Shown here: in pieces, positions 22,054-33,496 of the stretch
Layout of the letters: each line of letters starts with the position of its first letter
Position numbering within the stretch: position 1 is the first letter of the stretch
NCBI RefSeq assembly: GCF_003576645.1
Contig: NC_044930.1
Span: forward strand, 22,492,160 to 22,556,159
Origin: Ipomoea triloba
Taxonomy: Eukaryota; Streptophyta; Magnoliopsida; Solanales; Convolvulaceae
Direction: 5' to 3'
DNA length: 64,000 nucleotides
Program-made: the position numbers and the translations under genes
The notes under the pieces: generated by a model
The model's input: only the letters and a program-made list of their open reading frames with translations
Database searches by the model: none
Told to the model about the DNA's origin: nothing

Positions 22054-22588
22054 ATAATTGTACAACTTTTTTGACTAATAATTTATAAATAAATAAAAAT
22101 CAAACTCCGTTAAGCTTAAATCATGTGTTAAACGAGATTGGGATCGTAATCCTCCCACTTAATGGGTCAGTCAACATGATTAACCACCTCAGTTATTTTT
22201 TAAAGTCAAGGTGTGAGTCTTGGAACAAGAGAATTCTTGCTTTTACGGGGACGAGATTAGGATTGTAACCATAGTACAAGGGTTAACTATGACTCTATGA
22301 GTGCAACATAACTTATGAATGCTTACGTTTCCACCATTAATGGCACGTACAGAACTTATTGTTGCTGCTATAATTGAAGTTCAAGTACAGGGACAGCTGG
22401 GTGGAAATGACCATCGATAGGTAAGGTTGGCCAAACCCATAGAGGGGACCAAAAGGATTGCATTGTTCTTTTTGTGGTACCAAGTAAACATGTAAATATT
22501 GTCACATTTTTTTTTTCCACAAAAGGTCCCATATAACCATCCTTATATATCATATACTTCTTCTGTCTCATTGTAGGCACTTGATTTT

Positions 22589-22613
22589 ATTCTTTTTTTT
22601 TTTTTTTTTTTTT
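22589..22613. repeat. Poly-T run
   Basis: About 24 T residues. Confidence 0.9.
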
Positions 22614-22709
22614 GTGAGGAACTTGATTTTACTCATAAGACTTTACTCAAGTTAATTATTATTTAGGTGACGAGAGAAACCTGTAATTATTATTTAAGGG
22701 TGTGCATTG

Positions 22710-22875
22710 AGTAAAATCGGCCTTGTGACCATAAGGAGGTAAACCAGTCTGAGTTACCCATAGTTGAACAATTCAAACCACAAGAGGTCTAATATGTCGT
22801 TTTCCCTGGGGGTCGAACTTGAAAGTTTGTGGTTAACAAATAACAGTCCAACCAACTTGATTAGGTTTATGAGTT
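22710..22875. repeat. Dispersed repeat with B-box-like core
   Basis: GTGACCATAAGGAGGTAAACC at the left and GGGGTCGAACTTGAAAG at the right occur, more decayed, in the repeats at 40340, 52568 and 54390. A SINE-like origin is possible. Confidence 0.4.
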
Positions 22876-23264
22876 TATCCTTTGAATTATATTAATTATT
22901 ATTATTATAGTAATATTTAGTTGAATAGTATTACATAAAATTTATATATTTAGAAATTATATAATAAGCAATGTTAAACTAAACAAAATTCAATTTAAAA
23001 ACTATAATTATAAAGAAAGGTTAATTAAAGAAATAAGGAAGAAAAAAATAATTACTTTGACAAAATGAATGATAAATAAGTAAACCAAAAAGTGTGAAAT
23101 TGGCCACTTAAATCTAATGAATAATGTAATTAGATCTCTTAATTGAAAAAACTCTAATTAGTCATTTTAAATTGACAAAATAATGTAATTAGGATCTATT
23201 ATTACGTATTTAGCATGTTACCAATGTAGCATTAACTATGGTAACACGTGGTATCTTTCTTTTT

Positions 23265-23395
23265 TCTTTTTTTTTTTTTTAAATACAACTGACCCTATTA
23301 CATTGTACTATGGTATCGTTTTCCCTGAGACTCAATCTCATGACCTCCCATATGAAGAGTCACTACATGTCATCTGAGCACAAGATACTTGACAA
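23265..23395 (-). mobile_element. Minus-strand SINE remnant
   Basis: A T-run followed by AAATACAACTGACCC and CTCAATCTCATGACC resembles the reversed SINE tail and B-box region seen at 15325-15552. Confidence 0.45.
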
Positions 23396-23511
23396 CACGT
23401 GGTATCTGATACTTACATGAATTCTAATTATATAATTTTTTATTTTTTCAATTTTAATTTGTTTTAAAAGCCGGTCGCTGAGCTTTGGCTATTTTTTTTA
23501 CAACATTTAAA

Positions 23512-23515
<4 letters not shown>

Positions 23516-23556
<41 letters not shown>
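23516..23556. repeat. (AT)n microsatellite
   Basis: An AT dinucleotide run of about 40 bp inside the foldback element. Confidence 0.95.
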
Positions 23557-23558
<2 letters not shown>

Positions 23559-23620
23559 CCACATAAGTATTTGAACACCATATGTTAACCTAATTAGAAC
23601 ATTAGCCGTAACTTATTGAA

Positions 23621-23802
23621 TATGTAATAATAAGATTTAATTGTATTATTTTGTCAATTTAAAAGGTCTCATTGAAATTTTTTAATTAGGGGATCTGATT
23701 GCATTATTTGTATATGTAATAATAAGATTTAATTGTATTATTTTGTCAATTTAAAAGGTCTCATTGAAATTTTTTAATTAGGGGATCTGATTGCATTATT
23801 TG
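23621..23802. repeat. 92-bp tandem duplication
   Basis: TATGTAATAATAAGATTTAA through GGGGATCTGATTGCATTATT occurs twice in direct succession with almost no difference, so the duplication is recent. Confidence 0.9.
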
Positions 23803-24409
23803 TTGGACTAATGGAGTTAGTTTAACATTTTTTTTCTTAAAGAGAAAGCAAATAAAATTTGTAAATTTTTTTTACTTATACTTTTAATTTTTACTTCTTC
23901 ACTTTTACTTCATGGAGTAACAAATAATAATGAGCTATTTTTATCATATGAGTCTCAAGAAAATTATCTGATTTTAAAATTTGAAAATGTGAGTAAAAAT
24001 CAAAAGTATAAAATAAGAGTCTAGATAATATTTTTCTTTTTAAAATATCTTTTACCTTATACACCGTCAATTTTTTTTTAATCAAAAGTTTTTTGTCATG
24101 TCAAAACTTTATTTGACCACTTGCTCCCTCAATTATAGGCAGCCACGGCCCACAATCTTATAATTTTGGGCTTCTTTAGCATTTAAATTATTTTATTTTG
24201 AAATGCATATTTTTAACGAGCTTTTATACGGAGTAATATTTTATAATATCATGTCGTATTTTTAACTTTATTAGAAATATATAATCCAAATAGTAAATAG
24301 TAGTGATATTTTGAGCCCAATAGTCTTTAGATATTTAACGGTTCTGGGCCTGGTCTGGGATGGGATTTGTTTCTTCGAGTTAGTCAAGTCCTAATAGTAA
24401 ATTAATAGA

Positions 24410-25505
24410 GTTAATTTTAGCAATGGTCCTTCTTATTTTTTAAAATTGATTCTCGTCTTTTAATTTGAACGAAAAAGACACTTGACTATTAAATTTGTTC
24501 CAACAATAGGCCTTCCGTTTAACTTCAGTTAGTTAAGCGTTAAGTTAGAGGGTAAAATGGTCCTTTTCACTAGCTATTCTTCTTCTTCCTCGTGTTAATC
24601 AGTATATGTACTTAACCATAGCTTTATTAACATAATAAATCTACTGGAAAAGGGAAGAGGAGGAGGGATTCGCCGGTCTACGCCGCTGCTCCGTCGGACT
24701 GGGTCCGTTGCCGCCGCTGCTCGTCGGAGGGAGCTCATCGACGCACCAGGGGAGGAGGTCGCCGGCAGAGAAGGGAGGAGAAGAGGAGTCGCTGGCCACT
24801 GCCCAACGCCGCCAGACCTACTCGCTTCGTCGGAGCTCTCCTCAACGTCTTCGCTCAGGCTCTTTGGATGCCGATCGTCGACCGTGTTTTGCTCTGTTTT
24901 GGCATCGGATTTGCCAATCGGTCTGTTCCTCTTCTTCTCCGACACCCCAAACTCCATCGCAAAACCCTAACTTGTCCACCTGCACGCCTTTGCAATGCAC
25001 ATCGGCACAACCGCACCATTAGGTCACGCCATCGACGCTGCAAACCGGGTTTGCCAGAAATACTTGATTGGGTCTGCCGGAAACACTTGATTGCCGCAAA
25101 CTAGACGTCACCACTGTCACCGGCAATGAGAAGAGCGAACACGGGGAGAGAAAACGGAGGTTTCGTGGCCGCCCTTTGCTGTTGATTTCCAAAATTATAC
25201 TGAGAAATTGTAAAAACCCTGTGAAATTATCCTTTGTTGTCGTCGTGTTTTGAGAATTTGGGGCCTTTTGATGATGAAAGAAAGGTATTTTGAGGAAGAA
25301 CAGTGGTATAGTGGAGAATGACGACGTATTATACGCAAACCAAGTTAAAAGACTGTTTTACCCCTCAATTTGACGTCCATTTAACTAGCTTTTGACTGAC
25401 GGAAGGACCAACATTGGAAACATTTTTATAGTCAAGTGTTTAAATTGTCCAAATTAAAAGTCAATGACCAATTACACATTATAGGAATGATCAATTAGTG
25501 TACTA
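24410..25505. mobile_element. Putative gene-capturing MULE-like element
   Basis: Outer arms of roughly 170 bp are imperfect inverted repeats: left words CTTTTAATTTGAAC, ACACTTGACTATTAAA, CCTTCCGT and GAGGGTAAAATGG reappear in order in the reverse complement of 25350-25500. They enclose about 700 bp of GC-rich sequence unlike its surroundings, with gene-start character on the minus strand. No transposase is seen, and I could not settle a 9-bp target duplication. It looks like an older counterpart of the Pack-MULE at 15782. Confidence 0.65.
24595..24957 (-). pseudogene. Captured gene fragment, unknown protein
   Basis: A 120-codon minus-strand frame begins with ATG directly after TTAGGGTTTTGCG, a context very common at plant gene starts. 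The peptide is hydrophilic (MEFGVSEKKRNRPIG start, then acidic and Ser/Ala/Pro-rich). Its last ~15 residues, including ISRFIMLIK-type sequence, come from AT-rich DNA outside the GC-rich block. I do not recognise the family. It is most likely the 5' UTR and first exon of a host gene carried by the surrounding element. Confidence 0.4.
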
Positions 25506-26420
25506 CTTTAATGTGTGACTCTTTCCATGGCTTCGTTAGATCACACAAGTGGGGATCCACCATAGATTCATCACATTTTGGGTCATAAGTCATTTCATCA
25601 ATAATTCAACGACTAATCTCATAATTAGTCTTTTCTATTAACATAAGTTGATCATCTCGATCAAACTTAAGTACGTCAAAAGTACACTTTGACGTGTACT
25701 TTGCTTACTCACAAATAATTCAATTTCTTTGAGATTTTCATTCTTAACATAAAACATTCTCTTTTACCATTCTTCTCAGTACCACATAAAGACTTCTAGG
25801 AAAGAAATGTAATGAGTTAATTACCCCCACAATGCAACACAAAAATACTTTTCTCAAAAGTATTTGATCTCTTACCCAGATTGGTCTTTGACACCTAACA
25901 TTGACTCCTTAGTAGACTGAGCTACACAAACTTTATAGCAACTATGCACTTGATTAATACACACTCAATAATAGTGGAATATAATTCAACCAAATTGGTT
26001 ACCTCAAACCACTAAGGTTTCCCTTTATATATGAATCCTAGATCTTTAAGACGACTCAATTAAGATTTTAAATCATAGGTATATATAAATGCTCATTGCC
26101 AGTAAGCCACAGCGATAATGTTGTTTACATGTTGATTCAAGTTTAATAACATTATCATAAATTTCACATAATTTGAGAAAAATGAATCTCATATTCAAAG
26201 ATTATATCCAAATTAAACTGACATTTATTAGAGAATGATTTATCTACATAAATTTCAACAAGGTGAAATTCAACATGTACAACTTTAGCATTCAAAGTTA
26301 TTTCAACTTCACAATTTTCCCTTCACTTTGAAAAAATGCATAACTCATATAGTCATATATAGTGATGCAATGCAAATCAATACAAATTTCATTTTTATTC
26401 TCAACAATATATATGCATAT
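25506..26420. other. Intergenic sequence, repeat-like
   Basis: No convincing gene. The unusually even base mix and phrases such as CTCATAATTAGTC (25617) suggest an old retroelement LTR or leader, but no paired ends were found. Confidence 0.3.
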
Positions 26421-26429
26421 CATATATAT

Positions 26430-26621
26430 TCAATTTTTGTAGGAACAATAGCCTCCAAATAAATTAATAATGGGAATGATATCTAACACATAATCACTTT
26501 CTGATCTCATTTTGCTAGGAACATCAAATATAATGTTTTCGTACAACTCTAAATCCAAGAAACACATGCCTACACATAGACATAACAATATGCATGAGAT
26601 ATGATCATCAAGATTAGCCAT
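26430..26621 (-). CDS. Possible small secreted peptide, unsupported
   Basis: A 63-codon frame begins with a hydrophobic, Cys-rich stretch (ISCILLCLCVGMCFLDLEL). The context includes TGTGTAGGCATGTG, which could be a splice acceptor, so it may be part of a split gene or chance. No family recognised. Confidence 0.15.
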   Translation of the reverse strand: MANLDDHISCILLCLCVGMCFLDLELYENIIFDVPSKMRSESDYVLDIIPIINLFGGYCSYKN

Positions 26622-26892
26622 TTATATCTTGGATGTTAAGAGTGAGAGAACATATTTAAATAATATAATGATCTTGTTATCTCATTTCTTCAACATCAAC
26701 ATGCTATAAAAGATAATTATATGATATATCATCATAACTATAATTGCTTGTGCTTAAAATTCAAGAGCACAAAACCACAAAGTTAAAGGAGATACATATG
26801 GTATATAAAGTATTACCGTAAATTTAATAATGACTAAGTCATAATATATACGGAATTAATAATTTTTATGTGCTGAAAAAGCATGTAGCTAA

Positions 26893-27159
26893 TTATCTCT
26901 TAGTTAAGTCAATCCAGCAGCAAAGCGACACTATGCGGACAAGCACTAAGTATTCTTTACGCAATGTGACACAAATATAGGAAGTTGGATCTTGACATTT
27001 TCCATTCCAGCATACACTATGCGGACAAGAAGCATGTGGATCCAACAAATTAGGGGTAGAAAATAAATTGATTGACCTTCTAGTTGGAACGATTTTCCAA
27101 CAAGGCTCATAGCTGACTTGCTCAAACCAGAAAATCAATAGGCACCATGTGGTTATCAA
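26893..27159 (-). CDS. Possible Cys-rich peptide, hypothetical
   Basis: An 88-codon frame with a hydrophobic start (TTWCLLIFWF) and a Cys-containing region (SCPHSVCWNGKCQDPTSYIC) lies about 270 bp upstream of the other small frame on the same strand. The spacing of cysteines could suit a secreted cysteine-rich peptide, but I know no matching family and see no promoter or splice support. Confidence 0.18.
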   Translation of the reverse strand: MITTWCLLIFWFEQVSYEPCWKIVPTRRSINLFSTPNLLDPHASCPHSVCWNGKCQDPTSYICVTLRKEYLVLVRIVSLCCWIDLTKR

Positions 27160-27179
27160 GCCAAGTGTCTGACCAACTT

Positions 27180-27870
27180 GGTTGGAATTACTTTTTTAAA
27201 AAAAATTATTCCCATAATACACAAAGTTCTTTTTGGTTCATTTGTGACAATAAAGTTCTTTTTATTCTTTAGTTACCATATTTTGACAGACCCATCAAAT
27301 ACATGCCAATAAAAAAAAGAGTTATATTATATGTACTCTCAATTTTCACTATATCACTTTTACTCCTGATGGGGCAAGTAATTTTAAATTATTTTCATTA
27401 TGTAGGTCCCAAAAAATGTTTACATAAAAAATTCAAGTGAGAATAATAATTGAAAATAAAATTTGAGAGTCCAAATAGTATTTTTTATAATTTGGTGAAA
27501 ATTTTTGGTCACGATGATTTTCTAAAGGAAAATACTTCCTACCAATTAAAAAAAATTACTTAATAATCAAACTAATTGGATGATGCCATATTAGGAGGGA
27601 CTAGGGGTGACTGCGATTTGGTTCCAGTTTCAAGCGCTACTTCCCGGTTCCAGATAACTACAAATCGGAATTAGCGGTTCCGGTTTGAATTGCCGGTTCA
27701 AACTCTTTTTTTTTTTTTGTAAATTTTATTTTCTATTTTTAAAATAGTCCAAATTTAACAATTTTTTTCATTATGAATTTTTTTAAAAAATAGTTATATA
27801 TTTATATTCATTTAGTATAATATTTTTACTACCTTGTAAAGAATCATGAGTGTTAAAAAAATACATTTTA
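27180..27870. other. AT-rich intergenic sequence
   Basis: No gene. A short GC-richer piece near 27605-27700 (GGTTCCAGTTTCAAGC, CCGGTTCCAG) resembles 29740-29890 in opposite orientation (CTAGGAGAG, GGTTTGAATCGAACC) and may be paired ends of a dispersed element. Confidence 0.35.
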
Positions 27871-27878
27871 GTATTATA

Positions 27879-28352
27879 CAATGTTGCAAAAAGCGCTAGG
27901 CGCTAGTCGGGCACCTAGGGAGCGCCTAGCACGTCATAGGCGGTGCCTAGGTGGCTTAGTAATCCAAGTATATGGTTTCCACATTTTTCACTCAGGGCTA
28001 AGAGTTATTAGATTGTTATAATCTACCAAACTAGTCAACTGCATATGTTAGATGGTTAATTGAGTACATGGCTGGAGAAATATAGAAGAGAATTAGCCGA
28101 ATAGGCAAAAAAATTACTCGGCCGAGTTAGACACCGACTCGGTCAAGTTAAGCGCCCGACTTGGACGAGTTAGGCGCTCAACTCGGCTAAGTCGCTGTTC
28201 AACTCGGCCGAGTCGACGCATAGGGTGACTGTCGGTCGATTAGTCGGTCAACCGACTAAAAAGCCGCGTAGGGCTGAAATCGCTTCAGCCTAGGGGCGCC
28301 TAGCTCCTAGTCGACGCCTAGGCGGCCACCTAGACCGATTTTTACAACATTG
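27879..28352. mobile_element. hAT-like MITE (CGCCTAGG family)
   Basis: The ends CAATGTTGCAAAAAGCG and, in reverse complement, CAATGTTGTAAAAATCGG are inverted repeats. Flanking 8-mers GTATTATA (27871-27878) and CTATTATA (28353-28360) match at seven of eight bases. The interior is rich in CGCCTAG and CTCGGC words and encodes nothing. It is the second copy of the 3053-3336 family. Confidence 0.75.
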
Positions 28353-28419
28353 CTATTATACAAAGTTAACAAATACAGAGTAATAAATATGAAATTTAAT
28401 AAAATTCATATACTAGTAG

Positions 28420-28717
28420 GGTGTGTTTGGTTTGAACATGGGAATCAAATACTTGGTAATTAGAATGGGTATTGGTGAAAATATTTTACATGTTTGGTAG
28501 TAGAGTGGAATTTGAATGATTACCAATATTGATGTTTGGTTATATATTACCCTATAATCAGTGTGGAAGTCAATGAAGTGAGGAGAGATGAGTGAGGAGG
28601 CGACAAAATGAGGAAGCGATGAAATGAAGAGTGATAAGGCTGAATTAATGTAATGATGCCTGATTTCAGTTAGACAATGAGTTTTGTAATTATATGGGTA
28701 ATCAAATCCTATATCTA
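28420..28717. mobile_element. Truncated Tourist-like MITE
   Basis: It starts GGGTGTGTTTGGTTTGAACA with repeated AATCAAATNCT words, as in PIF-type MITEs, but the mirrored right end is missing; a SINE begins exactly where it would continue. Confidence 0.4.
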
Positions 28718-28850
28718 TGCCAAAGACCTTGTGGTCTAGTAGCACCCGGTTACACCCCCATGGGAGGGACTAGTGTTTTAGTGGAGGTGATATTAACTCT
28801 TTGTGCTTCATTTGGTCGCACGACTATAACTCATCATGCTGCCTTTTTTT
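28718..28850 (+). mobile_element. SINE copy
   Basis: It begins GCCAAAGACCTTGTGGTCTA, the shared family head, continues through CACCCGGTTACACCCC and a degenerate B box, and ends near a T-run at 28846-28857. Confidence 0.6.
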
Positions 28851-29160
28851 TTTTTTAATGTTTCCTGAATGTTTTTGGTTGAGTTTTACTACATGTATTC
28901 CCTATTTCTACTGTTTTACTACCTTTAGTTATCTTTATCTTGTGGGTCCTAATGAAAATATCTAATATCAAAATTTTGTGAGTGAGTTAATTTGGGAGTA
29001 GAAGTAAATATTTTCCTTATCAGTTACATTGCAGGCTTTCTGTCAGTTCAAAGCTCTCCATGTTGGATTACATATTTACATTGCAGTCAACAGCTGGGTT
29101 GCAGTAATTATTTTTTAAATAAGTAGTTTATTATGCTCTGTATATTGATTTGCATATTTA

Positions 29161-29489
29161 GAGCATTCTTAGTAGTTGGGGGTTTTTACGATTTTTGAGG
29201 AGTTTTTGTAAGTGTGATTAGGAAAGAGAAAATGGGAGAGGAAGAAAAAAATAAAACAAATCTAATTTTAAAAAAATAATATATTAGGTCTGTCAGGTGC
29301 GCCTGACGCGCTCGAGTGGGTGCTACTGTGCGCAAGACGCGCATAGCCCTGCTCTCTTCCTTTGGCGACAACATTGACATAAACCAAATGAATTGTAGGA
29401 GGAGCTGAAATTTCTCTCACCACCTCTCTCTCTTCCATGTGTGTATTCTACTGACATTAACCAAATAATATCCCCTGATGGGGATGCTC
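29161..29489. mobile_element. PIF/Harbinger-like MITE
   Basis: A 329-bp element with ends GAGCATTCTTAGTAGTTGGG and, in reverse complement, GAGCATCCCCATCAGGGG, flanked by TTA at 29158-29160 and 29490-29492. Confidence 0.7.
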
Positions 29490-29492
29490 TTA

Positions 29493-31500
29493 GTACAAGC
29501 ATCTACAAATTTTGTATGTTTATCAATAGAATCATCATGAAGATGCTCTTCCTGGTATTACTAGTATGGAAAGATGGAAAAGTAACAGAAAAAAAAAGGG
29601 AAAAGTTGGGCTCATTTTTTAAATATTGAAAAAGAGTATTTGAATTTGTTGAGATGTGGATAGGTTTCCAAGTATGAACAATGAACATTAGATGTTCAGA
29701 AAACAAATTCACTATTCTTTTTTTTTTCTTCGTTTTAGAACCGGAATCGACTAGCGTCGAATCAAAATCTGTGATTTCGATTCCTAATTTTAGCAAATTG
29801 GAACCAGAACCGGTCGTACAATTCTGATTTCTACAGTGTATGACTTGATTTGAACCAAACGGTTTGAATCGAACCATGTCATCCCTAGGAGAGACATAAT
29901 GTAAGAGAAATAAATAAGGGGTATGTAGCATTACTTTGAGTCTTTGAGCAATGTTACAAACTCTTCTTGTATTTCCATTAGGGCAGTTGATGTTTTTTTC
30001 TCAAGTTTTTTGGTGGGCTCCAGCATCCACTATCTCACTCAATCGCAAAAACCTTTATCCCCATTAGTATTAAGTTTTTTTTTTAATTTTTTGTGGACCC
30101 ACCATTTTACTCCACTATATTTTTTTTTTGAAAAGAAAATTGAAATTATATTAAAAGCTCTACTATATTTTAATTATTTCTTTATTTAATATCATTATAA
30201 AAATTATAATTACAATTATTATATTATTATATTTAAATTAAACATGTCAAAATTAAAATAAATTTGTAATTATAAATTTTCAATTCTAATAATATGATAT
30301 CAAAATTATATACTACATTTATATTGCATAAATTTTTGTTCAAACTTTAAAAATTTAACAACAAAATTAAACAAGAAAACTAAAAAAACTGAACAACAAA
30401 ATTTAAAAAATTACAATAAATAAATCACAACATTGGCCAATTTTTTAAAAATACAAAAATAAAACAAAAGGAATCAAAGTGACTGCCAGCTGGCGGCCAC
30501 TCTGAAATGTCCCAACGGGTGCATGTGTTCCAGGTGGTTGGTCAGTGAGACGTAGTTGCGTCTCATTGTCATAATTTTTTTTTTCTGACAAAAACCTTTG
30601 ATTTGTAGGAGGAATCAAACACAAAAAACCACCCCTCCACATTGGTTAAAAATCTCAGCTTATAATTTTTACTATTTGAAAAACAAATAACAAACCCACC
30701 CTTATATTGAGGACGCTCTTACAAATTTTTCTTTATGATATGTCACCATATGATTGGTAGTTAAATTTATTTATTAGTTAATGGTGGGCTAACAAATTCA
30801 TTGGTACCAAACAAATGAAAGTTTGACGGAAAAAATAAAAGGAAATGAGCATTTTTCCATTATTTTTTTCCAAAGAATTTTATTTATTTATTTATTTATT
30901 TTACTTTTTAGAGTCTCCATCAACGTGGGTTCAAAACTTCCATTTTCGATATAAGTAGTGTTCCATTTTAATTTTTTTTTTCTTCCAGATTTGGTCCTTT
31001 CGATAACATGATCGATGAAAACTTAGCAGAAATACCACTTCTTGATCATTCCCGACATAAGTATCACTTTCGGTGAGTTTTCTCGACATAATTAAGTACC
31101 ACTTCTCAATCAAATCGAGGAGTTAACGACAAGGTTAAAGTCTTTCACCTTGTCGGTTAATTTCTCAATTTGACCGAAAAGTAGTACTTCCTATGAGTTT
31201 TCATTGGTCATGTTGTCAGAAGGATCAAGAAAGAAAAAATAATAATGTGGATGACTACTTAGGTAAGGAATAAAAGTTGTGAATTCTTTTTTTCAAATTG
31301 ACAAATATTCTAAAATCATAAAAAGAACCAAAAGTCTTTTCCCAAATTTGATTGTGAAAAGCCATTACACGTCACTGTCTTTTTCCGGTATAGACTATAG
31401 TAGTGACAAATGGTTGGCCCCTTCTTCGGCCACGTCAATCCCTTCTTCTTCCCCCCGTTGTTTTCCTCTGCTTTCACTCACAATTCAATCACAGATTCGG
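29493..31500. other. AT-rich intergenic sequence upstream of the ATPase gene
   Basis: No gene. A MITE-like piece may span about 29960-30720 (AGAGCGTCCTCAATATAAGG at the right end in reverse complement), but its left partner is unclear. 31345-31500 becomes GC-richer and is likely the promoter/5' UTR of the gene starting at 31582. Confidence 0.4.
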
Positions 31501-31581
31501 CAGCACGTTGTAACGAACCCATGCATGATCTATTAATAAATCAGTACTAGAAGAATAGAAAATCTCTACGGTAGACTGGAA

Positions 31582-33452
31582 ATGAGAAGGCTTTCGATTT
31601 TGGTATCTCCGGTGTTCGTTCACCGAACACCTCAATTCCGTTGCAATGCTCTGTGTTTCTACTGTAATCGCCCCCATCCTGGTCCGTCCTCACCTATTTC
31701 ACTCTTCATATGCATATTTATACAGAATTATGTGTTAATTTTTGTATAGAGTTAATCAGCATTTGGTTCCAGAATTATTTCTCAACTGCCAATGTAGTCT
31801 CTAGTTTTCAATATCAACCAATTTAATCTTCGAATTGTTTAAACTTTTGTCAATTAAACCCTTTCAGATCAAAATGGTGACTTTCACATTTTTTTTTAAT
31901 TTCGTCAATTTGATCCTTGAAAAGGTTTAATTGACAAAATTTTAAACAATTCCAGGATTAAATTGGTTGAAATTAAAAATTAGGGACTACATTTACAGTT
32001 GAGAAACAATTGAGGACCAAAATGTTGTTTCCTTCCGTGTTGATGTATATATTGATAAGGCCGTTTTAGGTTGATCTGCAGATGAGCAATTTTATGCCCC
32101 TTTTCCGCTGTAGAACTTTGTTACTTTATTTGCTTTACCTCGAATTTTAAATTTTGATTCCTAATTTTTTTAGGAAAATGAATTGTTGGAGTTCTTATGA
32201 TGTGATTACAAGAAAATTTAGGCCAAGAAAGTATTAGTTTGAAGTTTTTGGCACTATTTCAGGGTAGACAATGGTAAAGGTAGCTGATTTTGTGGATAAT
32301 AAGTTTAGCATACTGGTACTGTTGTGTGATCTTAATAGTGCGCTTGAAATAACTAAGTTCACCTTGCCGCTAGGAATTTGCTATGCACTTCTCTATATTA
32401 TCCATTTCCACCTCAACCTTATTGTCCATGGCATATGCCCTTTTAGTTTATATGAAATCCACAAAGCAAACATGTGGTGGAATGATAGGCCGGTGCACAT
32501 TTTAGAGCATGTGCTTTTCTTAAGGTTCATTGCCCAGAACTGGATCCTATGCAATAAAACATGCACAAAGAGACATTTTGACTATTCCTTGTAGGCATAT
32601 AAATCAAGCGAATAAAAATCACTATCAGGCCAGAGCACGGTGCAGTCCAAGTGAAATGAAAAAGTATGTTCATGTTGTCTTCTGGTTACAGGTCTGCTAC
32701 CCTTTATACCTTGGATATATGCCCAATGTTGTTCCCTTCTTATCTAACACCTTATAAATCTCTTCTCAAGAAACCTTATAGTGAGTATTTTCTAATCACT
32801 GAGCTACCTCTTTCAAACCTTCTGTCTTTCCTTATACAGTTAAACTAAACACCTTAGTAATTGATAGCTTAGTTTGTTGATCTCCCTGGCATAGTACTAA
32901 ACTGATTCTAAGGTCATTTTTTCCCTTCGCATTCTTTTCTCAGTCACCTTTTCTCCAGAATTTTATAGTCCATTTAACACTTCTAAAGGTATCAGAATAA
33001 TATTTGATTTCTTTCCCTTTTAACTATTGTAAATATTTTAAGTTTGATTGATTGAAATCTTTGACAATTAAAATGCAGTTTCAAAATACAGCAAGCAATG
33101 CGTAAAATATACATATACTAATATACCATATCCAATAGCAAAGGATTCCTACATTGTTCACTGAACAATTCAAACTTAATAAGAAGTATGCCTATTTCAA
33201 TAGTAAATGCTCTTCATTACAAAATGTTTTGCATACAGCATACTACAAGTTAGGTTTGTACACACTGTCACAAATTATCATTAGTATTGCTGTTTATCTT
33301 CCTGCTGGTTCAGTGTAGGCTTCAATAAGCTATTCAGGTTTAGATATTGTGGCGATGAACTAACAAAGATTGATTTTTAACTTTTTACTAACATACATTT
33401 AAGCTGGAGGAATTTGTGATGTGAAATCCATTCAAATTACTAAAATTAGTTG

Positions 33453-33496
<44 letters not shown>

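Larger units (their letters stand above)
23100..23810. mobile_element. Foldback element interrupted by a SINE remnant
   Basis: The left part (23110-23230) and the right part (23560-23805) are inverted relatives: GACAAAATAATGTAATTAGG on the left faces TTGTATTATTTTGTCAATTT on the right. Between them lies a T-rich-headed minus-strand SINE remnant (23265-23395). The right arm contains a 92-bp tandem duplication. Confidence 0.5.

Noticed and set aside
21856..22074. Frame encoding Ile-Tyr repeats
   Set aside because: A product of the AT microsatellite, including one ambiguous base.
24708..25253. Plus-strand frames across the GC-rich captured segment
   Set aside because: They are Arg/Pro/Ser-rich shadows; the minus-strand gene-start context is more plausible, though still unproven.
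32271..32848. Several ~60-107-codon frames in intron 1 of the ATPase gene
   Set aside because: No conserved domain and no splice evidence; exon 1 joins exon 2 in frame without them.
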